Assembly: GCF_020567525.1 (NCBI RefSeq)
Contig: NZ_JAJCVI010000006.1
Span: 186,001-250,000 of the forward strand
From: Halorubellus salinus
GTDB taxonomy: Archaea; Halobacteriota; Halobacteria; Halobacteriales; Natrialbaceae
DNA: 64,000 nt
Direction: 5' to 3'
Made by a program: the position numbers and the translations under genes. The notes under the pieces were generated by a model that was given only the letters and a program-made list of their open reading frames with translations, was not told where the DNA came from and searched no databases. Position 1 is the stretch's first letter, and the number at the start of each line of letters is the position of its first letter. This document shows, in pieces, positions 44,104 to 52,053 of this stretch.

Positions 44104-44399
44104 GTCGTCTCCCCGTCGTTCGACTGCTGTGGCATCCGACCGTACAGCGAGTAGAGGACGACGAGCATCCCGATGGCGACGATCGCCGTCTGGATCGTGC
44201 CCGAGAGATATATCGATAGGCCCATGACGTCGAACAGGATGCCCTCGATGACGGAACCGATGCTGATGAACAGGAACCCGATGGCGACGTAGCGCATCGG
44301 CTCGCTGCCGTGCGTTCGATACCCCTCGTAGGCCTTGTACGCTATCAACAGGCCGAGTCCGACGGTGACGAGTTTCGCGATGACGAGTTCGATGTGCAT
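44100..44399 (-). CDS. Small three-helix membrane protein (first of a pair)
   Basis: A 99-residue protein, MHIELVIAKLVTVGLGLLIA at the start, with three hydrophobic segments and a short acidic tail. AYKAYEGYRTHGSEPMRYVAIGFLFISIGSVIEGIL parallels the matching region of the next gene, so the two are probably old duplicates. It lies 7 nt after the winged-HTH gene, so regulator and both membrane proteins share one transcript. One untested possibility is a signal-sensing or redox membrane partner of the regulator. Confidence 0.75.
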   Translation of the reverse strand: MHIELVIAKLVTVGLGLLIAYKAYEGYRTHGSEPMRYVAIGFLFISIGSVIEGILFDVMGLSIYLSGTIQTAIVAIGMLVVLYSLYGRMPQQSNDGETT

Positions 44400-44406
44400 G
44401 GTTGAA

Positions 44407-44757
44407 TCAGCTCTCCCGGATGTCGCTCCAGATGCGCGAGAACCGCTGGGCGGCGTCCTCGCGCACATGGACCTTGACGTCGATGGTGCCGTCGTCGATC
44501 TCCACGTCGAGGTGGTCGACGTTCGCCTCGTAGACGCTGTGGTGGCTCCCATCCTGCTCGATCCGTGTCCGCTCGACGAGGAGGTCGCTGGCGAGCATGT
44601 CCTCGACTCGGCGATAGATGGTCGAGAGTGCGACGTCGCACTCCTCGCTGAGTTCCTTCGCCGACCTGGATTCGCGACTCGTCGCGGCCAGGATGTGCCT
44701 GACTCGTTCCTGGCCGAGGAGTTCCAAGAGTTCGTCGGCGGGGTCGTCGTTGGACAC
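44407..44757 (-). CDS. Winged-HTH (ArsR-like) transcriptional regulator
   Basis: A 116-residue regulator with ELLGQERVRHILAATSRESR, then SAKELSEECDVALSTIYRRVEDMLASDLL as the recognition region and a beta-wing carrying RIEQDGSHHSVYEAN. The last ~35 residues, acidic beta then helix, could be for dimerisation. No obvious cysteine metal site (only one Cys), though the HH in the wing might bind metal. It heads a three-gene transcript and is divergent from a halocyanin gene, with a strong inverted repeat between them. Confidence 0.88.
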   Translation of the reverse strand: MSNDDPADELLELLGQERVRHILAATSRESRSAKELSEECDVALSTIYRRVEDMLASDLLVERTRIEQDGSHHSVYEANVDHLDVEIDDGTIDVKVHVREDAAQRFSRIWSDIRES

Positions 44758-44810
44758 GGCTGTTCCTCGCGTTAGGAGTTGATTACGTCGAGCTACTTAA
44801 AGAGAGAACA

Positions 44811-44831
44811 GTTTTGCGTCGGGTGCAAAAC
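44811..44831. promoter_or_regulatory. Inverted-repeat operator between regulator and halocyanin genes
   Basis: GTTTTGC (44811-44817) and GCAAAAC (44825-44831) form a perfect 7-nt inverted repeat with a 7-nt spacer, GTCGGGT. A TATA-like CTTTAAG for the regulator transcript lies on one side (about 44797-44803, minus strand). An ATTATCA for the halocyanin gene lies on the other (about 44843-44849). One bound dimer could act on both promoters. Confidence 0.75.
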
Positions 44832-44887
44832 AGCGCCTCGGCCATTATCACGGCGACCGTATCTCCAAGTGCAAGGTGACTGATCCC

Positions 44888-45571
44888 ATGACCGACGAAT
44901 CACTGTATACGCGACGGCGGATGCTCGGCCTGGCTGGTACCGCGGCGGCCGTTGGTCTCGCCGGTTGTGCGGGCACCCAGGCCGATACCGAGGACGAGTC
45001 GCCAGCGACGGATGAACACCACGAGGGAGACGGTCACAGCGAGACTGGGGGGCACGACGACACCGAGGAGGGACACGACGACGACGAGAGCGGCCACGGC
45101 GACCACAGCCACGGGCACGAGGATGGGGAGGTCGGTGAGCCGACCGCGACGGCCGAGGTGAAGATGCTCACGCAGGATGGGAGCTACCACTTCGACCCGC
45201 ACGTGACCCGCGTCGAGGTCGGCGGGACGGTGACCTTCCACAACGAAAGCGGGAGTCACTCCGCCACGGCCTACCACCCGGACAACGATCAACCGCAGCT
45301 CGTCCCCGACGGTGCCGCGTCGTGGGACAGCGGCATCCTCTCCGAGGAGGGTGCGACGCTCGAACACACTTTCGAGACCGAAGGGGTCTACCACTACTAC
45401 TGTTCGCCCCACGAAACGATGGGGATGATCGGTAGCGTCATCGTCGGTGAACCGGAAGCGCACGGTCAGCCAGCCCTCGAGGAACCGCCCGAGGGCAAGC
45501 CCGAGAGCGTCCGCAAGAAGATCTCGGAACTCAACGAGATGTGTAACGAGGCGCTCGGCCACGAGCATTAG
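44888..45571 (+). CDS. Halocyanin-like blue-copper lipoprotein with His-rich linker
   Basis: A 227-residue exported cupredoxin. The Tat lipoprotein signal is TRRRMLGLAGTAAAVGLAGC, so the protein is lipid-anchored outside the membrane. Residues about 40-80 form an Asp/Glu/His linker with nine His. The cupredoxin domain follows (about 85-190); the copper ligands are a His in ESGSHSATAYH, then Cys, His and Met in YYCSPHETMGM. About 35 residues of acidic helix end it. Halocyanins carry electrons in haloarchaeal respiration; the His-rich linker could also bind Cu, Zn or Ni. Start is the ATG at 44888; GTG at 44876 is possible. Confidence 0.92.
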   Translation: MTDESLYTRRRMLGLAGTAAAVGLAGCAGTQADTEDESPATDEHHEGDGHSETGGHDDTEEGHDDDESGHGDHSHGHEDGEVGEPTATAEVKMLTQDGSYHFDPHVTRVEVGGTVTFHNESGSHSATAYHPDNDQPQLVPDGAASWDSGILSEEGATLEHTFETEGVYHYYCSPHETMGMIGSVIVGEPEAHGQPALEEPPEGKPESVRKKISELNEMCNEALGHEH

Positions 45572-46143
45572 TCCGAAGCCGGCGCCCTCCTTCCGGGGGT
45601 GCGTGGCCAGTGTAGTCCGGTAGGTTTCGACGTTGGCCGTGACGTGACTGCGAGAACCTGATAACGACCGACCAGCGAGGCGACCGTTTCCTGCGAGCAT
45701 CGAGGCACGCCGGTTTCCGGACGACGGTGACTGCGTTCGGCGAGTGCGTCGGTGACCGGCTGGCGACGGATACGGGAGTGACGCGGCCGAAGACCGACGG
45801 TACCGGCAGTCCCTCGCGGTGGACGGCTCGTTCGCGCCGTACGGAGGCCTGGCTTTCGATGACGACCTCGAGAGACCGACAGTCGGGTGATGGTGACGGC
45901 GGGTTCCGGTCGACTCGCAACCGGAGGTGCGGTCTTCAGGGGGGTCGAGCATGGATTCCAGTTCCCGGAAGGAAGTGCAGTGGCGGGAGCGCCGCCACCA
46001 GTCGACCGAAAGTGCCGAGCCTGCCGTCGAGTGGCGTTTCGGGCGCTCTCGCTGATGAACTTTCTTTCAACGGCTTGGAGTTTTGTGTCACCGCCTCCCA
46101 TGGTACCCCCGGTACTTTGGTCGAACTCGACAGTGAACCGGGC
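45572..46143. other. Intergenic region, 572 nt, possible gene remnant
   Basis: No gene is recognised. The base composition is less extreme than in neighbouring genes, with more A and T, and frames on both strands are open for over 100 codons but match no family. The last 100 nt (CTTTCTTTCAACGG ... GGAGTTTTG) probably hold the transducer promoter. A decayed gene is possible. Confidence 0.5.
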
Positions 46144-48537
46144 ATGCCAGGGATACGGGGGTTGGTACCGAACGCCATCAGGCGGAACTACGCGGTGAAG
46201 TTCGGCATCGCATTGCTCGTCCTCGGCCTGTCGGTGGGGCTAGTGGGGTTCGTCGGAACGGCACTCATCCAGGAGGACGTCGAGCAGCGCACCGACGAGG
46301 ACTACGCCACGCTCGCGGCCCAGGAGGCCGAGAAGCTCGAGACGTGGAACGACAACAACGAACTGACGGTGGACATGCTCTCGCGGTCCGCGCCCGTCGC
46401 GAGCGGCGACGAGGAGCGCATCCAGTCCGCGATATCGAGCCGGCTGCTCGAGCTACCAGTGGGCGCGCAAGCCATCCACTACGTGAACGTCTCCAGCGGG
46501 GAGGTCGTCGCGAGCACGACCGATGACGCCGTCGGCCGCGACCTCTCGAGCATCGGCGAACCGTGGACGGAGACGGCAGCAGACCCGGCGCCGAGCGTCA
46601 CGGTGTCCGAACCGTACGAGCGCACGCTCGGGGACGTCGCGCTCCCGCTGGTCGCGTACACGAAGCAAGTGCACGAGGACTCGGACCACGCGATCGTCTA
46701 CACGGTCAACATGCACGCGTACGCCGTGAACCTCCAGAGTACGACGCGTAGCGGCGTGACGATGGTCGTCGACGGGAACGACCGCGTGATGGCCGACGAG
46801 TACAACGGCGAACTACTCGCGAGCTACGACGACGCCGGGCCGCTCGCGGCGGCGCGTAGCGGCGGGCCGACGAACCCCGGGACGACGACCGTCAGGACGG
46901 CGGGACTCCTCGGCAGCCAGTCGTACCCGCTCCCGACGAGCGAGCGCGCGGTCGTCGGGTTCGCGCAGGTCCGGAACACCGACTGGGTCGTGCTCGTCCA
47001 CACGCCCGAATCGGCGGCGTACGGGTTCGTGCAGCGCGTTCGGGACTACGGCGCCGCGGCGACGCTCGTCGGCGTCCTCCTCGTCGGGCTCGTCGGCGCG
47101 GTCCTCGGTCGGAACACCGCGGTCGCCATCGACCGGCTCACCGCGAAGACCGAGGCGATGGAGGACGGCGACCTCGACGTCGACCTGTCGACGCGACGCA
47201 TCGACAACATCGGCCGGCTCTACGACGGCTTCGACAACATGCGGGAGTCGCTCAAGACGACGCTGACGGAGGCGGAGACCGCGCGGGAGAACGCGGAGGC
47301 GGCGCGCGAACGCACGGAGCGCGTGAACGAGCACCTCGAGGCGAAGGCGGCGGAGTACGGTCGCGTCATGGAGTCGGTCGCCGACGGCGACCTCACCGAG
47401 CGCATGGACGCGGACGCCGACAACGAGGCGATGGCGGACATCGCGGCGGCGTTCAACGAGATGATCGTCGACCTGGAGCGGACGACCGCGGAGGTGAAGG
47501 CGTTCGCGGAGGACGTCGCGACCGCGAGCGAGGAGGTGACGGCTTCCAGCGAGGAGGTCCGCTCTGCGAGCCAGCAGGTCACGGAGTCCATCCAGGAGAT
47601 CAGTGACGGGACGGACCGCCAGAGCGAGAGTCTGCAGGTGATGAACCAGGAGATGAACGACCTGTCGACGACGACCGAGGAGATCGCGGCGTCCTCGAAC
47701 GAGGTCGCGGACGTCGCCGAGCGGACGGCCGAAGCGGGCAAGCAGGGTCGCGAGGCCGCGCAGGAAGCCATCGAGGGGATGGAGGCGATCGAGACGGAAT
47801 CCGACGAGGCGGTCGCGGAGATCGAGCGGCTCGAGGACGAGATCGCGAAGGTCGACGACCTCCTCGGGTTCATCCAGGACGTCGCGAAGGAGACGAACAT
47901 GCTGGCGTTGAACGCGAACATCGAGGCGTCCCGCGGGGGCGCCGAGGCGGGTGGCGACGACGCTGGTGGGTTCGCGGTCGTCGCGCAGGAGGTCAAGCAG
48001 CTCGCGGCGGACACGAAGGACGCGGCGGAGGACATCGAGGCGCGCCTCGACAGCATCCAGGCGCAGACGGGCAGTGCGGTCGAGACCGTGCACGGGACGC
48101 GAGAGCGGGTCGCGGCGAACAAGGACGCTGTCGCGGAGGCCGTCGGCGCGCTGGAGGACATCGCGGACTACACGGAGGAGACGAACGTCGGCGTGCAGGA
48201 GATCTCGGCGGCGAGCCAGCAGCAGGCGGCGTCGACGGACCAGGCGGTCGCGATGGTCGACGACGTGGCGTCCATCGGCGAGGAGACGAGCGCGGAGGCG
48301 GAGAACGTCGCGGCGGCGGCCGAGGAGCAGACGACGGCGCTGACGGAGGTCAGTCAGTCCGCGAGCACGCTCGCGGAGCAGGCCGGGCAGCTGTCCGCGG
48401 CACTCGACCAGTTCGAGACGGCCGCGGACGCGGACGGCCCCTCGGACGGGGCGGTGGCACTCGACGCCGGCGACGCGCCGACGTCCGGACCGCCGGACGA
48501 TTCCGTCGGCGACGTCGGAGGTGGTCGCGATGCGTGA
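46144..48537 (+). CDS. Methyl-accepting chemotaxis transducer (Htr type)
   Basis: A 797-residue transducer. The first membrane segment is about residues 18-40, then an extracellular sensor domain to about 295 that resembles Cache-type folds (DAVGRDLSSIGEPW; VSEPYERTLGDVALPLVAYTKQ), then a second segment (about 300-322) and HAMP domains. The cytoplasmic coiled coil bears the signalling tip KETNMLALNANIEASRGGAE, which contacts CheA and CheW. A short Gly-rich insert (AEAGGDDAGGF) follows the tip, as in other haloarchaeal transducers. The start ATG 46144 is chosen by the membrane segment. The gene overlaps the next one by 8 nt, which encodes a binding protein, so the transducer probably reads that protein's ligand. 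Confidence 0.95.
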   Translation: MPGIRGLVPNAIRRNYAVKFGIALLVLGLSVGLVGFVGTALIQEDVEQRTDEDYATLAAQEAEKLETWNDNNELTVDMLSRSAPVASGDEERIQSAISSRLLELPVGAQAIHYVNVSSGEVVASTTDDAVGRDLSSIGEPWTETAADPAPSVTVSEPYERTLGDVALPLVAYTKQVHEDSDHAIVYTVNMHAYAVNLQSTTRSGVTMVVDGNDRVMADEYNGELLASYDDAGPLAAARSGGPTNPGTTTVRTAGLLGSQSYPLPTSERAVVGFAQVRNTDWVVLVHTPESAAYGFVQRVRDYGAAATLVGVLLVGLVGAVLGRNTAVAIDRLTAKTEAMEDGDLDVDLSTRRIDNIGRLYDGFDNMRESLKTTLTEAETARENAEAARERTERVNEHLEAKAAEYGRVMESVADGDLTERMDADADNEAMADIAAAFNEMIVDLERTTAEVKAFAEDVATASEEVTASSEEVRSASQQVTESIQEISDGTDRQSESLQVMNQEMNDLSTTTEEIAASSNEVADVAERTAEAGKQGREAAQEAIEGMEAIETESDEAVAEIERLEDEIAKVDDLLGFIQDVAKETNMLALNANIEASRGGAEAGGDDAGGFAVVAQEVKQLAADTKDAAEDIEARLDSIQAQTGSAVETVHGTRERVAANKDAVAEAVGALEDIADYTEETNVGVQEISAASQQQAASTDQAVAMVDDVASIGEETSAEAENVAAAAEEQTTALTEVSQSASTLAEQAGQLSAALDQFETAADADGPSDGAVALDAGDAPTSGPPDDSVGDVGGGRDA

Positions 48538-49801
48538 CCGGTCCGTGCGGTCCGGGACGCGGACGCGTCGCGGGTTCCTCGCGCTCGCCGGCACGGGCGC
48601 GCTCGGCGCCACCGCCGGTTGTCTCGACCTCGGCGGCGTCCGGAACGCGATAACGGGCGGGTCGGGCGGTCGCGAGGAGTACACGGTCGGGATGATACAG
48701 TCCGAGTCCGGGTCGCTCGCGGCGTTCGGCCGGCGGAACGAGCGTGGCCTCCGGAACGCGCTCACCGCGATCAACGCGGTCGGTATCGGCGAGGGGTCGG
48801 ACCCGCTCGTCGTCGAACTGGAGAACGACGACAGCACGGTCGCGGGCGGCGTGGACGCGGCCGAACGGCTCGTCAGCCAGGTCGAGGTGCCGCTGCTCGT
48901 CGGGAGCATCGGGAGCGGCGTCACGCAGGCCATCCACGAGGACGTCGTCGCGGAGAGCGACGTCGTCCAGGTCAGTCAGCACTCGACGAGCGCCGCGCTC
49001 TCGGAGCTCTCCGCGCTCAATCGGACGGCGCCCAGCGGGACCGCGCTCGGTGCGGCGCTCGCGAACCTCGTCGCGGACGGCGACTACGAGAGCGTCGCGG
49101 TGACCGCCATCGAGAACGGGTACGGCGACTCGCTGTCGGCCGTCTTCAAGTCCGCGTACGGCGGCGAGATCGCGTACGAGGGCACGCACCCGCAGGGCGG
49201 CGAGTCGTTCGTGGACGAACTCGAAGCGATGCGGTCGTCGGGCGCGGACGCGTGGCTGTTCGTGACGTACGGCAGCGAGTTCGCGACGATGGTGACCGAG
49301 GCGTACGAGCGCGGCTACCACACCGAGGTGGATTACTTCGGTGCGGAGAGCACGCTCGCGGAGAGCGTGCTCGCGAACACGCCCGAGGGCAGCCAGGAGT
49401 CCCTGGTCGGCGTCACGCAGAGCGCGCCCGTCGAGCAGGAGAGCTACCAGCGCTTTAGCGACGAGTTCCGCTCCATCTGGGGGCAGGACCCGTCCGTGTG
49501 GGCGGCGTACAGCTACGACGCGGTGACGCTCGCCGCCATCGCCATCGAAGCCGCGGAGTCGTTCACGGGACCGGCGATATCGGACGTCGTCCGCGAGGTC
49601 ACGCGCCCGGAGGGCGAGACGGTGTTCTCGTTCGAGGAGGCGAAACGCGTCCTCCAGGACGGCGGGACGGCGGCGGACGTGAACTACGAGGGCGTCAGCG
49701 GTCCGCTCGACCTCGACGAGAACGGCGACCCGCAGGGGTTCTACCAGGTGTTCGAGGTCGAGGACCACCAGTACGAGTTCACGGACTTCATCACCGGCTG
49801 A
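48530..49801 (+). CDS. Substrate-binding lipoprotein (branched-chain amino-acid type), chemotaxis partner
   Basis: A 423-residue type-I periplasmic-binding-fold lipoprotein. The Tat signal TRRGFLALAGTGALGATAGC gives lipid attachment at Cys31. The binding fold starts YTVGMIQSESGSLAAFGRRN and continues with ENDDSTVAGGVDAAERLV, PLLVGSIGSGVTQAI and AYSYDAVTLAAIAIEAAES, like the LivJ group. No permease or ATPase genes are adjacent. Instead its start lies inside the transducer gene, with GGAGGTG 6 nt upstream (48517-48523). This is the BasB-BasT or CosB-CosT arrangement known in Halobacterium, where the binding protein hands its ligand to a transducer. The ligand here is unknown. Confidence 0.93.
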   Translation: MRDRSVRSGTRTRRGFLALAGTGALGATAGCLDLGGVRNAITGGSGGREEYTVGMIQSESGSLAAFGRRNERGLRNALTAINAVGIGEGSDPLVVELENDDSTVAGGVDAAERLVSQVEVPLLVGSIGSGVTQAIHEDVVAESDVVQVSQHSTSAALSELSALNRTAPSGTALGAALANLVADGDYESVAVTAIENGYGDSLSAVFKSAYGGEIAYEGTHPQGGESFVDELEAMRSSGADAWLFVTYGSEFATMVTEAYERGYHTEVDYFGAESTLAESVLANTPEGSQESLVGVTQSAPVEQESYQRFSDEFRSIWGQDPSVWAAYSYDAVTLAAIAIEAAESFTGPAISDVVREVTRPEGETVFSFEEAKRVLQDGGTAADVNYEGVSGPLDLDENGDPQGFYQVFEVEDHQYEFTDFITG

Positions 49802-49844
49802 CGGCCGCGATACCTCGCGGCACCCGGTTCGCGCATCGGGCCGG

Positions 49845-50243
49845 TCAGTGCTCGTCGCCGTCGCGGATGACCATCACCTTCACGCGCCTGACGGCGTCGA
49901 AGTCCCGGAGCGCGTAGACGAGGTCGCGGACGCGCTCGGCGTCGCCGCGGCAGTACAGCGACTCCAGGCACCACTCGCCCTGATGCGTGTGACTCGTGTT
50001 CAGGATGACGTCCTGGTACTCGTGCTGGACGCCGTGGAGCTCGCGGATGACGTCGTGATGCCGGTAGTCGAACCCGACGAGTGCGACGACCTCGCCCGTC
50101 GTCGCCTCCAGGCGCGAGTGCGATTCCACGTACTCGAGCATCGCCTCCCGGACGGCGCGCGACCGGTTCTCGATGCCCTCGTCCTGCCAGACGCGGTCGA
50201 ACTCCGCGACGACCTCGTCCGGGATGTTGAAACTCGTCCGCAT
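49845..50243 (-). CDS. nikR: NikR-like nickel-responsive regulator (ribbon-helix-helix)
   Basis: A 132-residue regulator. Residues 1-45 form the ribbon-helix-helix DNA-binding domain (MRTSFNIPDEVVAEFDRVWQ; NRSRAVREAMLEYV). The C-terminal ACT-like domain carries candidate nickel ligands His74, His85, His87 and Cys92 (VQHEYQ; SHTHQGEWCLES). From memory the last His-Cys spacing is one residue shorter than in E. coli NikR. NikR represses nickel uptake genes, none of which lie here. The ATG at 50243 begins the RHH strand. It lies 33 nt downstream of the carbonic anhydrase gene on the same strand, so they are probably co-transcribed. Confidence 0.9.
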   Translation of the reverse strand: MRTSFNIPDEVVAEFDRVWQDEGIENRSRAVREAMLEYVESHSRLEATTGEVVALVGFDYRHHDVIRELHGVQHEYQDVILNTSHTHQGEWCLESLYCRGDAERVRDLVYALRDFDAVRRVKVMVIRDGDEH

Positions 50244-50276
50244 TCGTGTCCCCTCCCGGGCGCGCCTACTCAAAGG

Positions 50277-51011
50277 TTAGTACGCGAACCGGCGCGTGAC
50301 GCGGTCGGCGAGGTCGGGGTTGGCGTCGCGGATACTGTCCGGGTCGTGGTCGCCGTCGACGTTCACGACGTGGACCTCGCCGCGAGCGCCGCCGTAGACG
50401 TCCTGGAAGTCGTAGACGGCGCCGACGACGTCGACGTCGTCCGGGACGTCCGCGCTGTCGCGGAGCGCCTCGACCTGGCGGTCGACGTTGTACTCGACGA
50501 GGTGGTTGACGGCGTCCGCGTGCGTGAGTCCGTCCGGGAGTTCGTCGACGCCGGGTTCGACGCGCGGGCGGAGGAGGTCGATGCACCGCCGGACGCCCGC
50601 CGGGTGCGCGTCCGCCGGGACGGGCTCGGGGCCGGCCGTCGCCGCACCGCCCGCGTCGACGCGGTCCGCGCGCACGGCGTCGTACGTCGCCGTCACGGCC
50701 CCGCAACCGGTGTGGCCGACGACGACCGCGGTCTTCGTGTCGGTGTACGCGAGCGGGTAGAGGACGTCTCCGGCGACGACGGTCTCGCCGGCGTCCGTGC
50801 GCTGGACGACGCGGTTCCCGATGTTCCCGACGGTGAACACGCGCCCCGGCTCGTCGTTCCCCCAGAGGTCGTCCTGGAGGACGCGGCTGTCAGAACAGCA
50901 GACCGAGACGGCGTCGGGGTACTGTGCATTCTGGAGGTCGTCGAACCGCCCGGCGTACGCGTCCGCGTGCGCCCGGTTGCCGTCGAGGAGGTCGACTATC
51001 GTCCGCGTCAT
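50277..51011 (-). CDS. Beta-class carbonic anhydrase
   Basis: A 244-residue enzyme for CO2 and bicarbonate interconversion. Zinc ligands are Cys39 (in CCSDSR), His100 and Cys103 (in GHTGCGAV); the Asp41-Arg43 dyad is present. FTVGNIGNRV is the usual segment between them. A Pro/Ala-rich insert (about 120-135) is longer than in small plant-type members. The promoter is a TATA-like GGTAATACG (51035-51043), about 28 nt before the ATG. It is followed by nikR, which raises the question of metal regulation. Confidence 0.95.
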   Translation of the reverse strand: MTRTIVDLLDGNRAHADAYAGRFDDLQNAQYPDAVSVCCSDSRVLQDDLWGNDEPGRVFTVGNIGNRVVQRTDAGETVVAGDVLYPLAYTDTKTAVVVGHTGCGAVTATYDAVRADRVDAGGAATAGPEPVPADAHPAGVRRCIDLLRPRVEPGVDELPDGLTHADAVNHLVEYNVDRQVEALRDSADVPDDVDVVGAVYDFQDVYGGARGEVHVVNVDGDHDPDSIRDANPDLADRVTRRFAY

Positions 51012-51081
51012 GAGGCTATCATCGAACGCCAGTACGTATTACCCCCGGTTCGCGGTGGACGTTGCGTCGACGTCTACAGCC

Positions 51082-51891
51082 TCAAGCCGAGAGCGGGTAC
51101 TCGAGTTCGAGCTGTTGGATGAGGTCCGCCATCGACGCGACGGACGCCATCTCGACGACCGCGCCGTCCTCGATGCGTCGCATGTGGAAGCCGTTCACGG
51201 CGATCTCCGTCCCCGTCGGTTCGATACCGCGGAACTCGCCGTCGTGCGTGCCGTGGAACGTGAAGTACTGCATGACGACGTCGTCCTGGGCGACGGTCGC
51301 GTGCACCTCGATCTCGAGGTCGGGGAACGCGTCGAGCCAGTCGCGGTAGACGGTCTTGACGTCGTCGCGCGACCCGACCGGGTCGTCGTCGCCCGCGCGG
51401 ATCATGTGGACGACGACGTCCTCGGCGTACGCCTCGTCGACGAAGTCGAGGTCGTGCTCGCCGACGACCGCGGCGTTCTCCGCGGTCATGAGGTCGGTCG
51501 CCGCCGCCTCCGGCCCCATGAACGGCTCGAGCTTCCGCGAGTCCGGGTACCCGCGGAACCTGACGATTTCGCCGTCGCTGAGATCGAACCGATGCACCAG
51601 TTCTATCTCGTGGGTCGCACCGTCGGCCGCCGTGACGTCGAACGAGCCGAACGCGACGACGGTGTCGCCGGCGTCGAGGTACTCGTCGACGTCGATGACG
51701 TACGTTCGGTCGTCGCCCTCCAGGAACGACGCCTCGACGACCGCGTCGGGGCCGTGGACGGTCCCGAACGCGTTCGTCCACTCGACGTCGTCCGCGAGGA
51801 ACTCGCGAGCCCTGTCGTGGTCGCCGTCGTTGTACGCACGATATAGTTCGGAGACGATGCCGACGTTGCCTTTGGACTGTGACTCGCTCAT
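51082..51891 (-). CDS. Tandem NTF2/SnoaL-like fold protein
   Basis: A 269-residue protein of two NTF2-like halves. Half one (about 5-130) opens IVSELYRAYNDGDHDRAREF and ends IVRFRGYPDSRK, like SnoaL-type polyketide cyclase or limonene-epoxide-hydrolase folds. Half two (about 135-265) has VVGEHDLDFVDEAYAEDVVVH, VYRDWLDAFPDLEIEVHATV and GIEPTGTEIAVNGFHMRRIEDG, like the ester cyclase SnoaL group. Both could bind small hydrophobic ligands; catalytic use is unproven. The start is the ATG at 51891. A TTG or GTG a few codons upstream is unlikely. Confidence 0.82.
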   Translation of the reverse strand: MSESQSKGNVGIVSELYRAYNDGDHDRAREFLADDVEWTNAFGTVHGPDAVVEASFLEGDDRTYVIDVDEYLDAGDTVVAFGSFDVTAADGATHEIELVHRFDLSDGEIVRFRGYPDSRKLEPFMGPEAAATDLMTAENAAVVGEHDLDFVDEAYAEDVVVHMIRAGDDDPVGSRDDVKTVYRDWLDAFPDLEIEVHATVAQDDVVMQYFTFHGTHDGEFRGIEPTGTEIAVNGFHMRRIEDGAVVEMASVASMADLIQQLELEYPLSA

Positions 51892-52053
51892 TTTGTGCAC
51901 CAACGTTCATGTAGGACTTGCAGGGGCTTAGAGACAGCCTGCCAGTTGCTATCCGGTTACTCCCGGGTCGAGCCGTCGACGACCGAACTGCTGTGGGACA
52001 GGTACGCATACGACCCCAAGTGCTTTCGAGCGGTCGGCCGTTCATCGTGAACG

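Noticed and set aside
45568-46101. A 177-codon minus-strand frame in the gap before the transducer
   Set aside because: Arg/Pro/Thr-rich sequence with no recognised motif; probably non-coding or a remnant.
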